From assembly GCA_905221605.1 (NCBI GenBank), contig CAJNDS010000458.1, positions 7,501-45,000 on the forward strand: 37,500 bases of DNA. The letters are read 5' to 3'. Of this stretch, positions 31,363 to 37,500 are shown piece after piece. A program made the translations under genes and the position numbers. The stretch's first letter is position 1. Every line of letters starts with the position of its first letter. The notes below the pieces were generated by a model. That model did no database searches, was not told the origin of the DNA, and saw only the letters and a list, made by a program, of their open reading frames with translations. Source of the stretch: Symbiodinium natans (taxonomy: Eukaryota; Sar; Dinophyceae; Suessiales; Symbiodiniaceae).

Positions 31363-34300
31363 GCCCAGACGGAGCCCGCTTCCTGCGCGGTGCTTTCGGC
31401 CAGCAGCTTCAGGAGCTGAGCCTGAATCTGAGAAACAACGAGCTCGGCCCGGGGCTGAGCTTTCGACATCATTGAGACCTCTCATGATCTCTCTTCCTCC
31501 TGGAGTGGCACAGACATAAGGGAGGGTGCAGGGCATTGTGCAGGCTTGGATGGGTGAGAGGAGTCAAGAGAGCGGAAATGGTGTGGAGAAGTAGCCTCGC
31601 GCCCGCCAAATGCCTGATGCTTCGAGTGATGCTCGAGCTTGAGCATCCGCTTGATCGGGCGGGCTTTGGGATCGGGTTGTGCAAAAAGTGGAGCTAGCAG
31701 CGGCGCTTTTCGGTTCAGTGGCCGTGTTTGTGGCTGCCTGTCGCATGGTCCCTTCAGTTCTCCACCCACATCCTACATGGAGTCAAATCCCTGCCCCATG
31801 ATATCGCCCCATCTCAGCAAAGATCCGCTATAGGCTAAGGCCGCGTAGGGGAGAGCGTGACGGCGAGTGCCTACAACCTGACTTCCAATCCCGAGCTTCC
31901 AAGCAAGGGCCCGATCTCGGGCCGACTTCAGCCCGAAACTCCAAATCTGCAAAGTGTGAGACTCAAGGGGCCCGTCGCGCAACGCCGGATCTCGAACCGC
32001 GAGCCCACCCAGAATGGGAGTAGTATGCCCTCTACGTGACAACCGTACCAAGACTGCATCATACCGCAGCCATGGTTGACCTAGACTCCGAACATGTCGG
32101 ATCATGTCCGAACTCATGGGCCTCCTCTGCTGCACGACCCTGGTCCGGCCACTTATTCAGGATTCCGGGTCTGGCTGAGGCAGATGCCCCGCACGAACCC
32201 GATTAAGTTGAACATCTACGGCCACTTCACAAGCAAAATCCGAAGGTGTTTTCTTGATGCCTTCCCACTGGTCCAGTGAGCAGCAACGGCATGTTGTGGG
32301 GAACTTGTTTGGAGTTTGGGCGGATGCTTGAGTTGGGTGCTTTAGGCGCTCGATGACAAGGACTCGGGGGTGCCTGATGTGGTTGAGTTCTGTTGACTGT
32401 GTTTTTTCTCCACGGATTCCTGCCATGCACATCGCCCGCCCTTGACTTTATCCCGCAGGCCACGCATGTCCCACCGTGTCGAAGCAGCCCACAAGCGCAA
32501 GATGTTGAGTAAGGAAACAGGGAATGAACTTTGGAATAAATTAGTCGAAGAAGCGGTGAGGGAAGGGACCTGTGGGCGCCCGCATCAGCCACAACGAGAC
32601 TCACAATCTGCAGAGCATTCTGTGAAGCCCTAAGCCCCGAGGCGGCCCCCCAGAATGCAAATCAGCCCCTGGGTTCAAATTCTGGGATTTTCCCTTCAAA
32701 AAAGAACTCCGAGACTCCAAAGTCGAAGCGCCCGAGACTCGATGTCTCGAAGCCAAGGCTTCAGCCCGAAACTGTCTCAAGCCCAAGTTGGAGCCCTAAA
32801 CGCCTCCAAACTTCGAGCCTCGCCGCTTCCAGTAGACCGAGTCCGAGCATGCCCGAGCATGTCCGATTTCATGGGCCCCGACTTCTGCGTGCGACTCTGG
32901 TCCGGCGACTTTTGCATGCAAGATGCCAGGTATGGCTTAAGCTGCCGCCCCGCATGAACCCGTTTGAGTTGCACGTCTCCAAACGCCATCTCGCAAGAAT
33001 CTCCGGAGATTTGTCTGAAACATTCCTTCTTTCACCTGTCAAGCGAGTAGCGAGTCGGGGACGTTCTGATGTTCTGTGGGATTCCAGGGCGAACATTGGA
33101 GGTTGAATATTACTTGGAGTTGAGGGGGTGAGGGCTGTGGGCTTTGCAGGGTTTAGGCATTCGATGACACGTCAAAGACTTGGGTGCTCGACGTGGTTGA
33201 GCTTCAGCTGAGTCTTTTTCCCTTCGGGCTTCTGGCATGGAGCATCGCCCGCCCCTGGCCTTTGTCCTGCCTTCCACGCATGCATGGCTTACCCTGTCGA
33301 GGGAGCGTGTCGAGGGGGCTCCAATCCCAGAAAGCAATTGACACGTACCATCATGCAACGCATGGGAGGGGGGTGGGTGGGGCAAGCCGAGAGATCCCTA
33401 AGCTGCACGTGAGCGCATCGGCTCTGAGACTCAAAAAGGTTGCATGAAAGGGCTTGCAATGGCTTCGGAGCTTGACGTCCTGTCCTGGGCCTTCGGGTTG
33501 TCCAATTTCTTCATCCAAAGCAGCCCTCGCAAGCCCCCAAGAATCGCCATCTTCAAGCCCGGTGCATCGGAAAAACCGCCGCTGTGTTTCGTTGTGCGTG
33601 AGTTTTTTTCCTCTGAAGTTCGCGTGTCGCTCGCGGCGCCCCGAGGCGACACAGGCTGCCAGCACCTCGCTGGCGGCTTGGACAAGATACCCCGTCTGCA
33701 GAAGCTGAGCCTCGACTTGCGCAACAACTCCGTCGGCCCGGGGCCTCAGTGCCCTTAGCTCAGGCAGCTCTTTCATAACAAGAAGGGGTGGAGAGCCGCC
33801 TTTTGCATCCTCTTTCAGGGTTGGCAAGAGCCTGAGGCGGCGAAGGCTTTATGAATTTGTACGATAACAGCACGTCCATGCCACGCAAAGTGAGGCGCAC
33901 GCAAGCGTTGCAACATTTTTCGTCGCAGTTCTGGAGGATTTGGCCGCCTGATGTCCCCCCCTTGAACTGAAGCCCCCCGCCGCGGCCGTTTTCGGAAGGA
34001 CTTTGGGAGGCCGGTCCATGGGAAAAATCGCGGGCCATCCCAATGCCCGGGCATGCCCAAGCAGCCCGGGTCCGGGCCTTGTTCCGTGCCTTGTTGAGCC
34101 CCTGAACAAACAGTTGAAGGTCTTCAACTTGTCAAGCCTCTATTTTTCTCGACGGCTTCCCTGGGCTCCTCGTGCTCCTTTCGCTTCAGAAGTCCTAGCG
34201 CTCCTCAACGCGGCCCTCTAGACCCTCGAAACCTCCTCAGCCCTTTAAAGGGCTCCTGAAGCCCACCAAGTCTTTTAAGCTGATTTTCCCCCTTATCACA

Positions 34301-37300
34301 CCCTCCAAAGTTTGTAAGCCCAGGAGCTCCTTACAGGAACTCCCAGTGAAAGATTTTCTCCGAGGCTGGGAGGGAGGCCGCTGCCTGGGCGGCGCCGTCG
34401 GCCAACTCGCGGAGCTCCAGGAGCTGACCCTGAACTTTGCCCAGAACAACCTCGGCTGGGGGCCCCGGAAGGTTGCAGGACCTCGGGGTTGGTGTGGGCT
34501 CGCGGAGGGGACGTTCCAAGCACGTTCCAAGGTCGGAGGTAGAATGAAAGCACCGCGCAGGGAATCCCGAGTCAGTTGGAAAAACAATTCTGCCCAAGAT
34601 GTTTCGTAAGGAAACAGGAATGAAATTTGGAATGCATTTATCGAAGAATCCGTGAGGGAAGGGACCTGTGGGCGCCCGCCTCAGCCACAACGAGACTCAC
34701 AATCTGCAGAGCACTCTGTTGAGCCCTAAGCCCCGAGGTGGCCCCCCCGGGGAGCAAATCAGCCCCTGGGCTCCGAATTCTGGGATCTCCCCTTCCAAAA
34801 AGAAGCATAACGGCGAGACTCCAAAGTCGAACCCCCACAGGAGCGTTCGAGGCTCCAAACCCGGAGCCTTTACATATGGCAGCTCCAAAAGGTCCAACAT
34901 ATCCAGCTTCCTTTGAGGTGTCAACAGAGCGGGGGTGATTTCCCTGATGAATCGTCGATGCATGTCGGCCATACTCTACCTGGAATCGGCCACTTTTGCC
35001 TGAGACCTGGGTACCCAACACCTCCACGGGGCCTCCCAACCCTAACAACAGCTTTTTTGAAGGCAAACTTTGACACAAGCTTTTGGAGCTGCCACGGCCT
35101 TCAGGACGCCTCCAGAATCCTAAATCCTAAATCCTAAGTCCTAAATCCTAGAGGCCTCACAAAGGCCTCTCAACCATATGAATCCGAAAACTAAACCCTA
35201 AATCCTAAAGGTCTAACCGCTCCGACCCAAGGTTTAGTGGGGGGGGGGGGGAACGCAATTGGCGCAGCGGCGCCTAGGCGAGAGCGCGGTGTCGAGCGAA
35301 AACCGATATAGGGAGCTGCGGATTGCAGGAGCCGATGGGTGCCTATAGCACGCCGCTTTTGTTTTGTGATTCCCTATTGTGGGCAGACTGCTCCTGATTT
35401 CATGGTGTTGGTGTGGTGAGTCTACGTAGTATGCATGCACTCAAGAAGGTTGGCATGAAAGGGTTCGGAGCTTGACGTCCTGTCCTAAGCCTTCAGGGTC
35501 TCTCCCTTTTTTCGCCCCCGATATAGCCCTCGCAAGCTCCCAAGAAAGCCTGCTACTTCGGCAAAAGGAAGCCGCTGCGTGTTGTTGCGTGAGTTTTTTT
35601 GCCCCCAACAAAAAGAGCGTGCCTCCCGCGGGGGCGCCGAGGCGGCGCAGGCTGCGAGCACCTCGCCTGCAGCTTGGGCAAGCTGGGAAAGCTCCAGAAG
35701 CTGGTCCTCGACTTGCGGCGCAACTCCGTCGGCCCGGGGCCTCAGCCCCCGGCCTTGAGTTCAGGCCGCTCTCCGCTCTCCCCAAAAAAAAGGCCGGGGA
35801 GTTGCGCCCGTTTTTTATGCAAGGATAAGTCCCGTCTCTTTGTCGATGCAAAGATAGGTCCCGTCGTTTGAATTGCCGTTCAAGAAGCCTGAGGCGCTGA
35901 AGTCCAGGGGTATTGGCAGGGTTCAGAAAACTTTAGGGCTTCGCAGGCAGGTTTATGGGGGCGGGGGGGTGGGTTGGGTTTACTATCGTTTGGCTTTTTG
36001 GGCAGAGGGAATTAATTTTAAAGAGCCCAGCACCTACAGGGCTCCAGGATGCTCCAGGACTCCAGGATATTCGACTTACTATTAATATATTGTGATCGTT
36101 ACCCTGTTGCTCTGCTCTTGGTATTCTACTGCTGTTACGACTTGTACTTGTAGACATAAATTAAGGTTGTCTATCCCTCGCATCTGCCAATGTGATTGAA
36201 AATTCAGGCCGAGGGGTTTTTCATCGTGCTTTGTGTACGTGGGAGAGCTTCGAGCCACAGAGAGCATCCCCGGAGAGTTCCGGATCCTCAGCCCGAGGTC
36301 CGAAAGGCGGCCAGTGCCTCTCCGGCGCCCTCAGCGGACTGGCTCACCTGGAGACCCTGCAATTGTCGCTGTATAACAACCAAATCGGCCCGGCGCCCGG
36401 CAGAAAGGCTGACAGGCTGCTAGAACTGCGCAGGCCCTGCCGGCTCGGAATGCACGGAATACGCGGAATGCATGGAATACTCGAACCTCTCGGCGCTGTA
36501 GGGAACGGGCCCTCACAACGGACATAGATGAAGCCCCAAAGGCTGCTCCTCCTGTCCCCGAGGCCCCGAGGCCGGCCGATCCCTCGCCGCCGCCTTGGGC
36601 CAGCTCGCCCGGCTGAGCAAACTGAAAGTGGGCCTGGGTGGCAACGGGCTGGGCCCGGGGGCCCTGCGAGTGCTGGTCGTTCAACGCAATGGGTGGTTCA
36701 AAGGAGATGAACTCATACTCTTTGGTTTGGGCTTATGTAGAGTCTTGGGGTTTGGAGCAATGTTTTTTTCTGCTGGCGTGTCTCAGTTCTTCCCCAGATT
36801 GTTGCAGACGACTTGGGCGTAGAAGATCTGCACGACCAGTTCGGCTCGGAAGCGAAGCCTTCAACGCTTCAGCCCGGCACCACGGCATGGAACATGTAAC
36901 ATGTCCTCAGACCTCCCGACCTACACGTCATCAGCCGCCCGGTCCCCACCCCCCCCCCCCCCCACCACAAGGAATCGGAGTCGAGCGTAGACTTTCCTCG
37001 GAATGCCTTTTTTTCTCTCCTCAAAAAGGCCCGGAAGCTGCCCGCGCGGTGGCCGGCGCCCTCGGCCGGCTCGCGCAGCTCCGGGAGCTGCACGTGGACC
37101 TGGAGAACAACGGCCTCGGCCCGGGGGCCCTGGGAGAGTGCTCTTTGAAACTTGTGGAGGGTCGATTTCAGGGATTCGGGGCCAAAGTGTAGGGTGAGTC
37201 TGTTTTGGGGCAGGGGGGGCCTGGAGCCCCAAACTCTGCAGCTCATCGTGGCAACCGGCTTGAAAGTACGACCTGTTCCCCTCTTCTCTAATTATACTTC

Positions 37301-37474
37301 TCTTGGGCAGGCCCCCTCTTATGGTGCTCCAACACCCCCAAAAGTTGAAGCTTGAGAACCTGACCCCTCAAGAAAGCCCTCTCTCAGAGCCCCCTTGCAG
37401 GCGAAGATGAAAGGAAGGAGATCCGCGGGCTCCTGGAGGCGCTTCCGGCCGCCGAGAAGAGGATCCTTTTGTGA
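31363..37474 (+). CDS. Copy B LRR cassette exons and C-terminal exon
   Basis: Cassettes: 31363-31458 (QQLQELSLNLRNNELGPG), 33646-33750 (IPRLQKLSLDLRNNSVGPG), 34365-about 34487 (LAELQELTLNFAQNNLGWG), 35642-35758 (LGKLQKLVLDLRRNSVGPG), 36298-36399 (LAHLETLQLSLYNNQIGPA), 36563-36667 (LARLSKLKVGLGGNGLGPG), 37029-37133 (LAQLRELHVDLENNGLGPG). The last exon, 37401-37474, reads EIRGLLEALPAAEKRILL and then TGA. There are seven cassettes against nine in copy A. Six have exactly the copy A length; the third (107 nt to AAG) also matches. Donors seen include GT, GC and GA. Variable positions cluster at the solvent-exposed residues between the Leu positions (for example YNNQI against HVNDI). Confidence 0.6.
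31484..32480. other. Diverged relic of the internal block, no gene
   Basis: Contains degraded matches to the duplicated block: 'gagcttgagcatccgcttgatcgg' near 31636, 'catgtccgaactcatgggcc' near 32102, and 'gaacccgattaagttgaaca' near 32195. It keeps the order of the block but not the LRR cassettes, and no coding frame is supported. Confidence 0.55.
35115..35208 (-). repeat. Degenerate telomere-like repeats in copy B
   Basis: aatcctaaatcctaagtcctaaatccta (units of 7) at about 35115-35150 and aaaccctaaatcctaa near 35192-35208, in a stretch absent from copy A. A G13 run follows at 35239-35251. Confidence 0.8.
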
Positions 37475-37500
37475 GGATCCCGCCTCCTCCGCCTTTCCGG

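Larger units (their letters stand above)
27245..37474 (+). repeat. Segmental duplication, copy B
   Basis: Homologous to 1-11286 in the same orientation. It is about 1 kb shorter because it lacks a complete second internal block. The parts at about 31484-32480 and 34975-35235 have no close partner in copy A. Confidence 0.9.

Overview
The window looks like nuclear DNA of a dinoflagellate. It is GC-rich and everything convincing lies on the + strand, head to tail. Introns end in AG|G and often begin with GC or GA instead of GT. It carries interstitial TTTAGGG-type (CCCTAAA on this strand) telomere-like repeats. It also carries leucine-rich-repeat (LRR) exons with the 'N-x-(I/L)-G-P-G' signature, a repeat type I associate with dinoflagellates from memory. 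I cannot name the species.

Layout. (1) About 96-11286: copy A of a many-exon gene. It has short N-terminal exons, a 731-nt exon encoding a possible HET-like domain (SHVWEA...DYVSLFQ...RGWC.AE), a run of phase-0 exons that includes LRR-like repeats, then one-LRR-per-exon cassettes in constant phase 1 and a short C-terminal exon. (2) 11287-12660: no supported gene. (3) 12679-13323: a (GA)n tract, a purine-rich open frame and a (GAA)n-like end, perhaps the 3' end of an older retroelement. (4) 13328-20956: a nearly complete 7.6-kb retroelement flanked by 343-bp direct repeats that differ at one base. Its order is ORF1, then an in-frame UGA-CUAG stop, then ORF2 with an N-terminal GIY-YIG-like nuclease and a Penelope-like reverse transcriptase, then ORF3. 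ORF3 is a Pro/Arg-Ser-rich protein with a possible ADP-ribosyltransferase-like stretch and is broken twice by single bases in homopolymers. (5) 20957-27195: spacer with orphan exon-like pieces (some LRR-like), telomere-like repeats and a roughly 300-bp (GT)n tract. (6) 27245-37474: copy B of the same gene, with the same exon lengths and phases but rearranged introns and fewer LRR cassettes.

How the parts relate. Copies A and B are tandem paralogues. The HET-like exon has no indel between them and mostly synonymous differences, while introns diverge by indels and block duplications, so the exons appear to be under selection. If the HET-like call is right, the encoded protein would join a HET-type signalling domain to LRRs, an architecture reminiscent of recognition proteins; this is inference. 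The retroelement sits in the spacer between the copies and is young by its terminal repeats. Its most striking feature is that ORF1 and ORF2 share one frame and are separated only by a stop in the known UGA-CUAG readthrough context. No tRNA, rRNA, CRISPR array or spliced-leader gene was recognised.
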